From: JBAXEO01 sp963789515
GTDB lineage: Bacteria > Actinomycetota > Coriobacteriia > Anaerosomatales > JAAXUF01
Direction of reading: 5' to 3'
DNA: 64,000 bases
Assembly: GCA_963789515.1 (NCBI GenBank)
Contig: CAWBKW010000004.1
Location: 372,001 to 436,000, forward strand
Shown: piece by piece, positions 27,103-36,065 of the stretch
Layout of the letters: each line of letters opens with the position of its first letter
Position numbering within the stretch: the first letter of the stretch is position 1
Position numbers and translations under genes: made by a program
The notes under the pieces: generated by a model
Database searches by the model: none
What the model saw: only the letters and a program-made list of their open reading frames with translations
What the model was told of the DNA's origin: nothing

Positions 27103-28137
27103 CTATCGCTTCCGCGCCGTCCCCAGAAGGATGTTGAGCGGCCGGCCACACGCCGCGCAGGAGCCGTCATCGCCAAGGTGCTGAGCGAGTACGGTGAAGC
27201 CGCGTCGACTCACCGCCAGCGTGCCGCATCGGGGGCAGACGGTGTTCTCGGCACCCGACGCATCGATGTTGCCGAGGTAGACGAAGTCGAGCCCCGCCTC
27301 GCGACCGATGGCGCGGGCGCGCTCGAGCGTGGCTCGCGGAGTGGGCGGCAGCTCGGCGAACTCGAGGTACGGAGTGAACCGTGTGACATGCCACGGGGTG
27401 TCGGATCCCAGCGCCGAGGCGATCCAGGTCGCGATGGAGCGCAACTCTTCGTCGGAGTCGTTGATGGTCGGGACCACGTTGGTGACGCACTCGACGTGCA
27501 TGCCGTGCACGCGTTTCGCGCGAATAGCCTGCTCGCGAACGGATTCCGCATGCGGCACGTGGCAGAGGCGCTTGAAAGACGCCTCAGAGAATGCCTTGAG
27601 GTCGACACGCCAGACGTCGGTGACCTCCGCGAACGCGTCGAGACCCGCGGCCGTCACATAGCCGTTGGTGACCATCACCACGAACAGTCCGGCTTCGCGG
27701 GCGAGCCGCCCGGTGTCGAGCACCCACTCGAGCCATATCACCGGCTCGTTGTAGGTGAATGCCACGCCGTCGGCACCCGCCCTGATCGCGAACGCTATCG
27801 CCTCCTGCGGCGTGACCTCGCGCACTCCGACAGAACCGTCCGCGCCCTTGGGCCGGGATATCTCCCAGTTCTGGCAGTGGCCGCAGCGCATCGTGCATCC
27901 GACCGAACCAAACGACGCCACACGCGATCCCGGGCGGTAGTGGAAGACCGGCTTCTTCTCGATGGGATCCATCGCGGCAGAGCTCACAAGCCCGTAGGTG
28001 AGCGCCTTGAGTTCTCCGTCGACGACGCCACGTGCCCCGCAGACGCCGAGCGACCCCTCGGCGATGAGGCATGCGTGGGGACAGAGACCACACCGGACGC
28101 GGTCGCCCTCAGCCGTGCCGAGCAGTGCGTCGTGCAT
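27103..28137 (-). CDS. amrS: AmmeMemoRadiSam radical SAM enzyme AmrS
   Basis: A 344-residue radical SAM protein. The [4Fe-4S] binding motif CTMRCGHCQNWE is C81-C85-C88, preceded by the conserved CGLCPHAC and VCGARG in the N-terminal 40 residues and FHYRPGS. The extra C-terminus forms a zinc ribbon (CPRC and CAAC). AmrS normally works with AmmeMemo-type proteins (AmrA and AmrB); neither is in the window. Its reaction is not established. It follows the [FeFe]-like/GGDEF gene on the same strand. Confidence 0.9.
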   Translation of the reverse strand: MHDALLGTAEGDRVRCGLCPHACLIAEGSLGVCGARGVVDGELKALTYGLVSSAAMDPIEKKPVFHYRPGSRVASFGSVGCTMRCGHCQNWEISRPKGADGSVGVREVTPQEAIAFAIRAGADGVAFTYNEPVIWLEWVLDTGRLAREAGLFVVMVTNGYVTAAGLDAFAEVTDVWRVDLKAFSEASFKRLCHVPHAESVREQAIRAKRVHGMHVECVTNVVPTINDSDEELRSIATWIASALGSDTPWHVTRFTPYLEFAELPPTPRATLERARAIGREAGLDFVYLGNIDASGAENTVCPRCGTLAVSRRGFTVLAQHLGDDGSCAACGRPLNILLGTARKR

Positions 28138-28146
28138 GACGCCCCC

Positions 28147-29985
28147 CTAACCCGCCGCGAGCTCCACCCTGTCGCGCCCTCGGCGCTTGGCGCGATACAG
28201 CGCCGCGTCAGCCGCCCCCAGCAGGGCATACGCCGTGGCCGCAGAAGGCCCGTAGGCGGCGACGCCGATCGATCCGCTCGCCGAGATCCGCCGGCCGTCT
28301 TCGGTCACCAGCCTCAGCTCGCCGAGTGCGGTCCGTATCTTCTCCGCGACCACCCACGCCTCGGTCTTGCTCGTCGCGGGCAAGATGATCGCGAACTCGT
28401 CGCCCCCATACCGGGTGGGTATGTCAGTCTCCCGCAGAGTCTCAGTGAGGATGTGCCCCACATGGATCAGAAGCTGGTCTCCGAAGGGGTGCCCGTAGCG
28501 ATCGTTGACCTCCTTGAAGTCGTCAAGGTCGATCATCGCGAGCGAGAGCTCCGTTCCATAGCGCACCGCACGCGCCGTCTCTTCTTCGAGGCGCTCGTCG
28601 AAGGCGCGACGATTCCCGAGCCCCGTCAGTGCATCGCTTGCGGCCCTGTCGGCCATCTCCGCGCGTTCGCGCACGAGCAGCTTGCGCTGTAGCGGGAAGC
28701 ACAGGTCCCAACTCGAATCTCCGAGGCAGACGGCGGCCGCGTGAGCCACGCAGGTCGGGTGGCCGCACGCGCCGCAGTCGAGCACCTCGGCACGGCTGTA
28801 GAACTCGCCCTCGGCGAGGACCGCGTCGATCTCCTCGGCAGATGGCACGCGGCTCAAGACCGGTGCGGGCTTGAAGGAACGACGCAGCTCGATCGCGGGG
28901 AGCGCGGAGAGGAGGGTCCGGCTGTCGACCGCCGGTCGCGGCAGCCGCGCGTTCTCGGCGGCGATCACGTTGCGCTTCACGAACACCGACAGCTCGGTGT
29001 TGACGGCGGGCCCGTCGGTGCAGCCCTCGCAGTTCAGCAGGTCCACGACGTTCGGTGCGGTCTCGCCACGCTCGATCGCCGTGAGCAGCCGGTCGATCTC
29101 GGTCAGCCCGCGAGCGGTGACGACATCGGGACTGGTCATGTCGTGCTCGGCGAGGAAACGCCGGGGGAAACCGTCGGTGAGCGACAGTTCCTTGGCCGCG
29201 TGCGGCCGGCGCATGACCACCGGCTCCTTCGAGGGCGAGCGCCGCCGAGCGGCCTCCTCGGCGAGCAAGGACTTCAGTTCGTCGAAGCCGATCGCCGCGT
29301 CGACGGCTCCCGCGAGTTGGGTCTCGAAGATCTCGTCCTTGCGCGCCCAGCACGGCGATACGTAGACCACGGCCGTATTCTCAGCGGAGGTTGCCTTGAC
29401 GAGCCGCGCCTGTGCGATGTAGGGCGGAATGATGGTCACGAGGGCGCCCGTGAGTTGGGGATGGAATCGCTCGACCCAAGACACGACGACCGGGCACGTC
29501 GAACGAAGCCGGGGAATCGCTTCGGGCGCGTGCGCTCGCACCTGCTCGTAGGCGGCAGCAACCAGCTCCTCGCCCAAGACCGTCGTCTCGACGGAGTCGA
29601 ACCCCGCCTCCTCGAGCGCGAACTCGATCTCGGCGGCGGTCATCGGGAAGAGCGCAGCGAGGTACTCGCTCGCCAGGACCACGACCACCCGCCGGTCGCC
29701 CGCGAGCAGCGCACGCACCCGCTCCAGGTCGTCTCGGGGGACGTAGCCCTCGTGGCCGCACTCCAGAACACAGACGCCGCACTTCACGCAGCGCGACTCG
29801 ACGATCTCCGGCCGCCCGTGGACGACCCGGATGGCCTGCGCTGGGCAGTGGCGCACGCAACTCCAGCACGAACGGCAGCTCTGAGCGTCGCGGACGATCA
29901 AGAACTCGTCCGGCGCACTCGGCGCACTCTCCGCCCGGCTTTCGTTGCCACCAGCGAACTCGGTCAATCCCCCAACTCCGATCAT
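28147..29985 (-). CDS. [FeFe]-hydrogenase-like sensor fused to a GGDEF diguanylate cyclase
   Basis: A 612-residue cytoplasmic protein. Residues 37-76 hold two [4Fe-4S] motifs (C37-C40-C43-C47 and C66-C69-C72-C76). Residues about 100-340 are an iron-hydrogenase C-terminal domain that keeps one cysteine in each H-cluster position: C164 (STCPVVVSW), C212 (SPCWARKDE) and C319/C322 (NCEGC). A small FeS domain follows (C404, C407, C412, C420). The last 160 residues are a GGDEF domain with intact RYGGDEF (527-531) and an inhibitory RETD site (518-521), so it should make cyclic-di-GMP. The domain order resembles sensory [FeFe] hydrogenases; H2 or redox sensing is inference. The ATG overlaps the queT stop. 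Confidence 0.9.
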   Translation of the reverse strand: MIGVGGLTEFAGGNESRAESAPSAPDEFLIVRDAQSCRSCWSCVRHCPAQAIRVVHGRPEIVESRCVKCGVCVLECGHEGYVPRDDLERVRALLAGDRRVVVVLASEYLAALFPMTAAEIEFALEEAGFDSVETTVLGEELVAAAYEQVRAHAPEAIPRLRSTCPVVVSWVERFHPQLTGALVTIIPPYIAQARLVKATSAENTAVVYVSPCWARKDEIFETQLAGAVDAAIGFDELKSLLAEEAARRRSPSKEPVVMRRPHAAKELSLTDGFPRRFLAEHDMTSPDVVTARGLTEIDRLLTAIERGETAPNVVDLLNCEGCTDGPAVNTELSVFVKRNVIAAENARLPRPAVDSRTLLSALPAIELRRSFKPAPVLSRVPSAEEIDAVLAEGEFYSRAEVLDCGACGHPTCVAHAAAVCLGDSSWDLCFPLQRKLLVRERAEMADRAASDALTGLGNRRAFDERLEEETARAVRYGTELSLAMIDLDDFKEVNDRYGHPFGDQLLIHVGHILTETLRETDIPTRYGGDEFAIILPATSKTEAWVVAEKIRTALGELRLVTEDGRRISASGSIGVAAYGPSAATAYALLGAADAALYRAKRRGRDRVELAAG

Positions 29986-30557
29986 GAAGACCCATCGCGA
30001 ACGCCGAGCAGGTCCTGCAGCCCGAGTCGCCGGAGCGCGAGAAGGAGCGGCAGTCCCAGTCCGTACATCACGACAGCCTGACCTATGGCAACCGTAACGA
30101 ACCCGAAGAGGTACATCGGCAGCCATCGCCCCTCCAAGTCTACGCCGAGAAGCGGTAGCTTGTAGAGTCCCAGCCCTTTGACCAGCAGGGGAAGGTACAG
30201 CGGCACGATAAGCGCGTTGGCAAGCACGGGGCCGAGCAACCCGACTCCGGTGCTGGACCGAAACCGCCACGTCCACAGGGCGCCCAACAGCGTGCCCAGC
30301 GAACCGAACACCACGTCAAGCAGCGCAAGCGGACTGCCTGTCGAAGCGAATGAGTACAGGTTGGCCACGACCGAACCGAGCGCCAGACCCGGAATCGCGG
30401 CCGGCGTGAAGAAGGCCAGCACCGTGGCGGCCTCGCTCACGCGGAGCTGGATCGGCCCCCAAGCGAGCACCCCGAGGAACTGCACGGTCACGAGCGTCAG
30501 TCCGCCATAGACCGCGGCGATCATGCCGGCTTGGGCGATAGTGCGGGCGCGGGACAA
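29982..30557 (-). CDS. queT: QueT-type ECF transporter S component
   Basis: A 191-residue membrane protein with about six helices. LRVSEAATVLAFFTPAAIPGL and GLALGSVVANLYSF are typical of QueT, the energy-coupling-factor substrate unit for queuine or preQ precursors. The start is TTG at 30557 with AAAGG 6 bases upstream, and a TAGAAT -10 box lies at 30588-30593 on the minus strand. No preQ1 riboswitch is visible in the short leader. It heads an operon with the [FeFe]-like/GGDEF gene. The ATPase/T units it needs are not in this operon. Confidence 0.85.
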   Translation of the reverse strand: MSRARTIAQAGMIAAVYGGLTLVTVQFLGVLAWGPIQLRVSEAATVLAFFTPAAIPGLALGSVVANLYSFASTGSPLALLDVVFGSLGTLLGALWTWRFRSSTGVGLLGPVLANALIVPLYLPLLVKGLGLYKLPLLGVDLEGRWLPMYLFGFVTVAIGQAVVMYGLGLPLLLALRRLGLQDLLGVRDGSS

Positions 30558-30617
30558 CCGAGGCCTTTCGTGGGGGGCGTCGCGCGGATTCTAGCACGAG
30601 CACTCACGCGTCCGATC

Positions 30618-32711
30618 TCAGGCCGGCAGGTCTTCGCGGACTCCGTCCTCGGCCACGGCCAGCAGCCCCGTGGAACCGGCGAGTGCCTGCTTGTCGAGCG
30701 CCTCGAGCAGGGCCGCGACGACCCGTGCGTCGAACTGGGTCCCGACGTTGACCTCGAGCTCGTGGCGTGCGGTCCCGAACGTCATGCGCTTCTTGTAGCT
30801 GCTCTTGGTGGTCATCGCGTCGAACGAGTCGGCCACGCACAGGATGCGCGCCATCAGCGGGATGTCCTCTCCCGAGAGCCCGAGTGGATAGCCCGAGCCG
30901 TCCCAGTGCTCGTGGTGGTGCAGGATGATCGGCGTCAGGGACTTGAGGAACTCGATCTGGTCCACGATCGAAGCGCCGATCTCGGCGTGAGCGCGGACCT
31001 TGGCCAGCTCCTCGGCGGACAGCCGAGACGGCTTGAGCAGTATCTCCCCGGGCAGCCCGGTCTTGCCGATGTCGTGGAGCAGCCCGGCGAAGCGTAGCTG
31101 CTCGATGTCCTCGTAGCCCAGACCCAGCTCCTCGCCGATCATCATGGCGTAGCCCATGACGCGGCTGGAATGGCCGCTCGGCATACGTTCGCCCGCATCC
31201 AGCGTTGCCGAGAGCGCGGCGATCGTCTTGGCGTAGTCGTCCCGAATGCGGCCGAACAGCGCTGCGCGGCCGAAGGCGGCGCCGGCATGCGCGGCGATGC
31301 CTTCGAGAAGCAGCCGGTCCTGCACGTTGTAGCGAACGCCGTCGGTGCGCGCGAGCAGAAGGTAGCCGAGTTCCAGACCTCCATGGGAGAGCTCGACCGA
31401 GACCGTCGCCCAGTCCTGGCGCTCTGCCTCACCTTCGATCACGAGACCGCGACGAGTCACCGTGCGCATCGTCTCGAAGGGGGTGCTGGCGGCATCACGG
31501 CCCGCCGCCTCGCCGAGAACGAGATCGAGCTCACCGCTCGTGACATCACCGGACACCACGATCTCCGCATGGTCGCGGCCGTAGCTCGTCAGGATGAGGC
31601 CGGCGATATCGTAGGCGAACGCCTTGTCGAGCACGTCGGTGACGATCCGGGAAACCCCGTCCATGTCCGTCTGGCCACCGAGCGTGGCGGCGAGTTCGTT
31701 GAGTTGCGCGTAGCCCGCCGCCGCGCGCGCGACGAGTTCGCGCTCGTCGTCGCGCTCGAGCGCGATGGCGATGAACCGCCCGAATCGGTCGAGTCGCGAG
31801 ACCCGTTCCGGCGAGACCGGCAGCGCGCTGGCGGGCAGCCGGACCTCGAGGACGCCGAGCACGCGTTCGCCGATCGTGAGCGGCAGCGCGAGGGCCGCCG
31901 ACTTCGATGACGCCGAAGCCGTGCCCGAGACGACCGTCCTTCCCGTGGTGAGGGCCCGACCTGAGGCGGTGCCTTCCCTGGGTACCAACGCGCCGACCGG
32001 CCCGCGCCAGAACTCGGTGCGCGCCACGACCTCGAGCAGGTTGCCCCCCTGGCGCAACACCGCGCCCGCCTCGCCCCCCATGAGCGCGACGGCCTCCTCG
32101 GCGATCGCGCCGAGAGAGACCGCATCCAGGCACTCGGTTTCGACGACATGTTGCCCGGCGGAAACGAAGAGGCGCAGTTCCTCCACGCGGTCGGAAGAAG
32201 CACGCCGCTCCGCGGCGGCGTCAAGCATCGCCCGAGCACTGGCGAGTGCGATCTGGAGGTAGCCCTCAGCCTGATGTCTCGGCACGAGCGCAAGTGACTT
32301 CAGCATCACGCGGGCCGAATCCTCGCTCACACCCCGGCTGAGCAGCTGCTCGTAGAGGCGGCGGCGCTCGCGGGTGGAGGTCACGAAGCCCCCCAGAACC
32401 AAGTGACCGACCGGGTCCGCACCCACCTCGACCGGCGCGATCAGCGTCGGGAGCCCCGATCGGCACACCACGCGTGAGGCATCTGAACCGGGAGTGGGAC
32501 TCTCACCGTAGCACGTGTGGGGCGAGGGCGATTCGGTACTCCCCGCCAGGTTGCAGAAGGAGCAGCGCGACGCTTCGCCGAGTGCGTCACCGACGGCGAA
32601 GTCCAGTGCGTTCACCGTCACGCCCGTCGCTTGGAAGAGGGCCGTACCCGCGGCCTTCCACCCCTCCGAGGAGAACGTAGAAGTAGCGATTTCGCGCGAA
32701 CGAGAAGACAC
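30618..32711 (-). CDS. PocR-GAF-GAF-HD-GYP cyclic-di-GMP phosphodiesterase
   Basis: A 697-residue cytoplasmic signalling protein. The N-terminal part (to about 170) has a cysteine-bearing PocR sensory domain (CSFCNLAG, HTCYGE, VVCRSGLPTLIAPV). Two GAF-like domains follow, and the C-terminal HD-GYP domain has HDIGKTGLP from residue 546 and HHHEHWDGSGYP near 598 with intact metal ligands. It should hydrolyse cyclic-di-GMP. PocR domains often bind hydrocarbon derivatives or other small ligands. A GGGGAGGG site precedes the GTG start. Confidence 0.92.
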   Translation of the reverse strand: MSSRSREIATSTFSSEGWKAAGTALFQATGVTVNALDFAVGDALGEASRCSFCNLAGSTESPSPHTCYGESPTPGSDASRVVCRSGLPTLIAPVEVGADPVGHLVLGGFVTSTRERRRLYEQLLSRGVSEDSARVMLKSLALVPRHQAEGYLQIALASARAMLDAAAERRASSDRVEELRLFVSAGQHVVETECLDAVSLGAIAEEAVALMGGEAGAVLRQGGNLLEVVARTEFWRGPVGALVPREGTASGRALTTGRTVVSGTASASSKSAALALPLTIGERVLGVLEVRLPASALPVSPERVSRLDRFGRFIAIALERDDERELVARAAAGYAQLNELAATLGGQTDMDGVSRIVTDVLDKAFAYDIAGLILTSYGRDHAEIVVSGDVTSGELDLVLGEAAGRDAASTPFETMRTVTRRGLVIEGEAERQDWATVSVELSHGGLELGYLLLARTDGVRYNVQDRLLLEGIAAHAGAAFGRAALFGRIRDDYAKTIAALSATLDAGERMPSGHSSRVMGYAMMIGEELGLGYEDIEQLRFAGLLHDIGKTGLPGEILLKPSRLSAEELAKVRAHAEIGASIVDQIEFLKSLTPIILHHHEHWDGSGYPLGLSGEDIPLMARILCVADSFDAMTTKSSYKKRMTFGTARHELEVNVGTQFDARVVAALLEALDKQALAGSTGLLAVAEDGVREDLPA

Positions 32712-32805
32712 GCACCCTCCCCGGGGTCCTGCCGGAACCTACGAGGTATGGTATCGGCCTCGTACGGCAGGGACTTGAGCGCAGTGGCGTGATCGCGCCC
32801 AGCGA

Positions 32806-34290
32806 TCACACTCTGCCGCGCGGAAGGGTGACGGTGAACGTGGTGCCTTGCCCGATGATGCTGCTCACCTCGATCTCGCCGCCCATGTTGTCGACGATGT
32901 TCTTGGCGATCGCCAGGCCGAGACCGAAGCCGCTCTCGCCCGCAGCGCGCGATGCTTCCGTGCGGAAGAAGCGGTCGAAGATGCGCGGCAGGTCCGCTGG
33001 GGGGATTCCCTGCCCGGTGTCGGACACCTGGACCGTCACGGTTTCACTCGTGCGCTCGGTGAGTGCGAACACGCTTCCCTCGGGTGGAGTGTACTTTGCG
33101 GCGTTGTCGAGCAGGATCGAGATCACGTCCTCGACTCGGCCAGGGTCTCCGACCATGGGCAGCGACTCGTCCTCGGGACCGACGAACTCGAGGTCCTTCT
33201 CGATCCATCGACTGGCGATGAGCGCGAGGCGCTGACGGACCACCGTGTTCAGGTCGAACTGCTCGTTCTTGAGTACCACTCCCTGATCGGCGTGCAGGAT
33301 GTTGAGCAGGTCGGCGGTGAGTCGGGCCATGCGCTGTGACTCTCGATCGATCGCCTCGATGGCCTCTTCTCGGACCGTCGGATCCTCGGACCCCCATTCG
33401 CGCAGGATGCTCGTATACCCGCGGATACCGGCGACCGGGGTCGCCAGCTCGTGACTCGCGTCGGCGACAAAGTGGGCCTGCGCCTCGGAGCGACGCTGCA
33501 ACCGCTCGATGAGGCGGTTGACGGAGCGCGCAAGCGCCCCGACCTCGTTGTCGCCGACGTCGGGGAGCCGCTCGTCGAGTCGGCCGGCATCGATGGAGTC
33601 CGCGGCCTTGCGCAGGTTGTCGACGAGGTTGAGCACCCACACCATCGAGGTCTGCATCAGCGCGACCATGATGACCATCGTCATGAATGCCAGGATGAGC
33701 ATGGGTGGCCGGACCGAGTCGATGGCGTGCTCTTCGGTGACCGGGAAATAGGAGACGTCGAGGACGCCTTGCTGCCCGCCCGGGAGCGTTATCGGCTCGT
33801 GTACGACCGAGGATGCGAGCCGCGCCTTGAGGAGCAATCCCGCGAACAAGCTTCCGGGGCGCCCGACGGTCTGTATGGTCGCACCCGAATCCCGCGTGCG
33901 CGCCCTATCGGCCTGCTGGTCGGGGTTGAGTGCAGCAGGGCTCGACGACCATATCAGCTCGAGATCCTGATTGTAGAGGGCGTACTCCGCGCCCCCGACC
34001 GTCGAAGGCCCCAAGAGCAGCGGCAGTTGCCTCTCGAGGCTGGACTGGGCGACTGCGGTCAGCTGACTGCCGCGAAAGCCCCGGGCCTCCAAAGGGAACG
34101 CAGCCGAACTGGCCGCCTCGTCGACCAAAGCGCTGGCGGTGCCGGCGAGGCGCTCCGTGACGTCGAAGGCCACGGTCTGCAATCCGTCGACCATGATGAC
34201 GTACGCGGTGAGCAAGACGCCGCCGATGACGATCACCGAGAAGATGATCGACGCCGCCAGCAGCAGCTTGCGCAGCGAGATTCGAAGCAT
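32806..34290 (-). CDS. OmpR-type sensor histidine kinase
   Basis: A 494-residue membrane kinase. The first helix is near residues 12-34, the periplasmic sensor runs to about 192, and the second helix is ILAFMTMVIMVALM. HAMP follows (to about 270), then the phospho-acceptor H in ADASHELATPVAGIRG, and the ATPase domain with N-box LLDNAAKYTPPEG and VSDTGQGIPP. The ATG overlaps the regulator stop by 4 bases. Stimulus unknown. Confidence 0.95.
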   Translation of the reverse strand: MLRISLRKLLLAASIIFSVIVIGGVLLTAYVIMVDGLQTVAFDVTERLAGTASALVDEAASSAAFPLEARGFRGSQLTAVAQSSLERQLPLLLGPSTVGGAEYALYNQDLELIWSSSPAALNPDQQADRARTRDSGATIQTVGRPGSLFAGLLLKARLASSVVHEPITLPGGQQGVLDVSYFPVTEEHAIDSVRPPMLILAFMTMVIMVALMQTSMVWVLNLVDNLRKAADSIDAGRLDERLPDVGDNEVGALARSVNRLIERLQRRSEAQAHFVADASHELATPVAGIRGYTSILREWGSEDPTVREEAIEAIDRESQRMARLTADLLNILHADQGVVLKNEQFDLNTVVRQRLALIASRWIEKDLEFVGPEDESLPMVGDPGRVEDVISILLDNAAKYTPPEGSVFALTERTSETVTVQVSDTGQGIPPADLPRIFDRFFRTEASRAAGESGFGLGLAIAKNIVDNMGGEIEVSSIIGQGTTFTVTLPRGRV

Positions 34291-34976
34291 CAGCTTCTCG
34301 CGAAGAAGTAACCAACGCCTCGAATCGTGCGGATGACCTGGTTGTCCTTGTCACCGATCTTCGTGCGCAGATGGCAGACGAAGACCTCGATGACGTTGGA
34401 GTCGCTCTCGTGCTGGCCACCCCATACCGTCTCGAGGATCTCGTCCCTGCTGATGACACGCCCGGCGTTGGCGACGAGGAAGGCCAACAGGTCGTACTCC
34501 TTGGCCGTGAAGTTGACCGGCTTGCCATCGACCAGCACTCCGCGCGAGGACGGGTCGATCTCGACGTTCGCTGCTTTGTACTGAGCGCCGGGGCGGTCCT
34601 GCTCGGTTCTCTTGAGCAGCGCGCGAACGCGCGAGAGCAGTTCCGGGATCTCGAACGGCTTGCGCAGGTAGTCGTCGGCGCCCGCATCGAAGCCCATGAC
34701 CACGTCCTGGGTCTCGGAGCGCGCGGTCAGCATGAGGATCGGCACAGCCAGCCCCTTCTCGCGGATGGAACGAGCCACCGCGATACCGTCGGCGCCGGGA
34801 AGCATGACGTCGAGCAAGACCAAGTCCGGCTTCACCTCGTCGATCTCAGAGAGCGCGGACTCGCCGTCGCTGTACTTCACCACGCTGTACCCGATGTGCA
34901 ACAGCTCGAGCTCCACGAAACGGGCGATAGTCGCGTCGTCTTCGATGATGACTACCTTCGCGCTGTCCTCAGCCAT
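34290..34976 (-). CDS. OmpR/PhoB-family response regulator
   Basis: A 228-residue transcription factor. The receiver domain has VIIEDDATIA, the phosphorylation site LLDVMLPG (about residue 54), and the conserved lysine of YLRKPFE. The winged-helix domain has NFTAKEYDLLAFLVANAG and ends in RTIRGVGYFFA. GGAGG lies 5 bases before the ATG at 34976, which makes a start at 34994 unlikely. It is translationally coupled to the kinase. Confidence 0.95.
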   Translation of the reverse strand: MAEDSAKVVIIEDDATIARFVELELLHIGYSVVKYSDGESALSEIDEVKPDLVLLDVMLPGADGIAVARSIREKGLAVPILMLTARSETQDVVMGFDAGADDYLRKPFEIPELLSRVRALLKRTEQDRPGAQYKAANVEIDPSSRGVLVDGKPVNFTAKEYDLLAFLVANAGRVISRDEILETVWGGQHESDSNVIEVFVCHLRTKIGDKDNQVIRTIRGVGYFFARS

Positions 34977-35042
34977 TGCTCCTCCATTGGTCACTGCTTC
35001 TCTCCGTCTCCTACCCTATTGGCGCCGCCTGCACGCGCCCCG

Positions 35043-36065
35043 TCAGCCGACGAGCGCCTCCGCGATCTGGACCGCGTTCAGAGCAGCCCCCTTGCGCAAC
35101 TGGTCCGCGACGACCCACATCGCGATGCCATGCTTGACACTCGGATCGATGCGCAGCCGACCGATGTAGACGTCGTCGGTGCCTTCCAGCAGCGCAGGCA
35201 TCGGGTATTCCTTGCCCTCGATGCCGTCGACGAGCGTGACTCCCGGCGCGTTCTCCAGCGTCTCGATCGCGGACCCGAGGAACACGTGCGATGCGAACTC
35301 GACGTTGATCGCCTCGGAGTGGCATCGGAGCACAGGCACCCTGACGCAGGTCGCCGCGACCTGCAGGTCCGGCGCGTGCATGATCTTCTTGGTCTCGACG
35401 ACCATCTTCCACTCTTCCTTGGTGGCACGGTCGTCCATGAACACGTCGATCTGCGGGATGCAGTTGAAGGCGATGCGGTGCGCGAAGTTCTCGACGTGCA
35501 GCTCCTGACCGCGCAGGAAATCACCGCTCTGCGAGTACAGCTCGTCCATCGCGGCCTGCCCAGCTCCGCTGGCGGCCTGATAGGTCGAGACGACCACGCG
35601 GGTGATCTCGGCGAGCTCGTCCAGCGGCTTGAGCGCAACGACCATCTGGATCGTGGAGCAGTTGGGATTGGCGATGACGCCCGAGTGCCAGGCCAGGTCC
35701 TCGGGATTGACCTCGGGAACCACGAGTGGGACGTCGTCGTCCATCCTGAACGCCGAGGAGTTGTCGATCATGACGCACCCGGCGTCGGTGACCGCCTGCC
35801 GCATCGCCTTGCTGACGCTCGCGCCCGCCGAGAACAGCGCGATGTCGACGCCCTCGAAGGACGCGGGGGTCATCTCCTCCACGACCAGCTCGCCGCCGGC
35901 GAAGGGGACCTTCCTGCCGGCTGAACGCGCCGAAGCCAGCGCGATGACCTTGTCGGCGGGGAAGCTGCGTCCCTCGAGGGTAAGCAGCATCTCCCGGCCC
36001 ACGGCGCCGGTCACCCCGGCGACAGCCACGACCGGGCGGGCGGGCATCGTCTTGTCCCAGGACAT
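35043..36065 (-). CDS. asd: Aspartate-semialdehyde dehydrogenase
   Basis: A 340-residue cytoplasmic enzyme that makes aspartate semialdehyde from aspartyl phosphate and NADPH, the entry to lysine, diaminopimelate, threonine and methionine. The NADP-binding loop GVTGAVGREML is at the N-terminus, the catalytic cysteine sits in ANPNCSTIQ, and the acid-base histidine region is VPVLRCHSEAINVEF. Length is normal and the frame intact. It begins directly at the end of lysC, without a gap. Confidence 0.97.
   Translation of the reverse strand: MSWDKTMPARPVVAVAGVTGAVGREMLLTLEGRSFPADKVIALASARSAGRKVPFAGGELVVEEMTPASFEGVDIALFSAGASVSKAMRQAVTDAGCVMIDNSSAFRMDDDVPLVVPEVNPEDLAWHSGVIANPNCSTIQMVVALKPLDELAEITRVVVSTYQAASGAGQAAMDELYSQSGDFLRGQELHVENFAHRIAFNCIPQIDVFMDDRATKEEWKMVVETKKIMHAPDLQVAATCVRVPVLRCHSEAINVEFASHVFLGSAIETLENAPGVTLVDGIEGKEYPMPALLEGTDDVYIGRLRIDPSVKHGIAMWVVADQLRKGAALNAVQIAEALVG

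Noticed and set aside
29986..30276. Upstream extension of the [FeFe]-like/GGDEF protein
   Set aside because: It is a shadow of queT on the same strand; the ATG at 29985 overlaps the queT stop.
30558..30617. PreQ1 riboswitch before queT
   Set aside because: The leader is only about 30 bases after the -10 box and lacks the C-rich pseudoknot signature.
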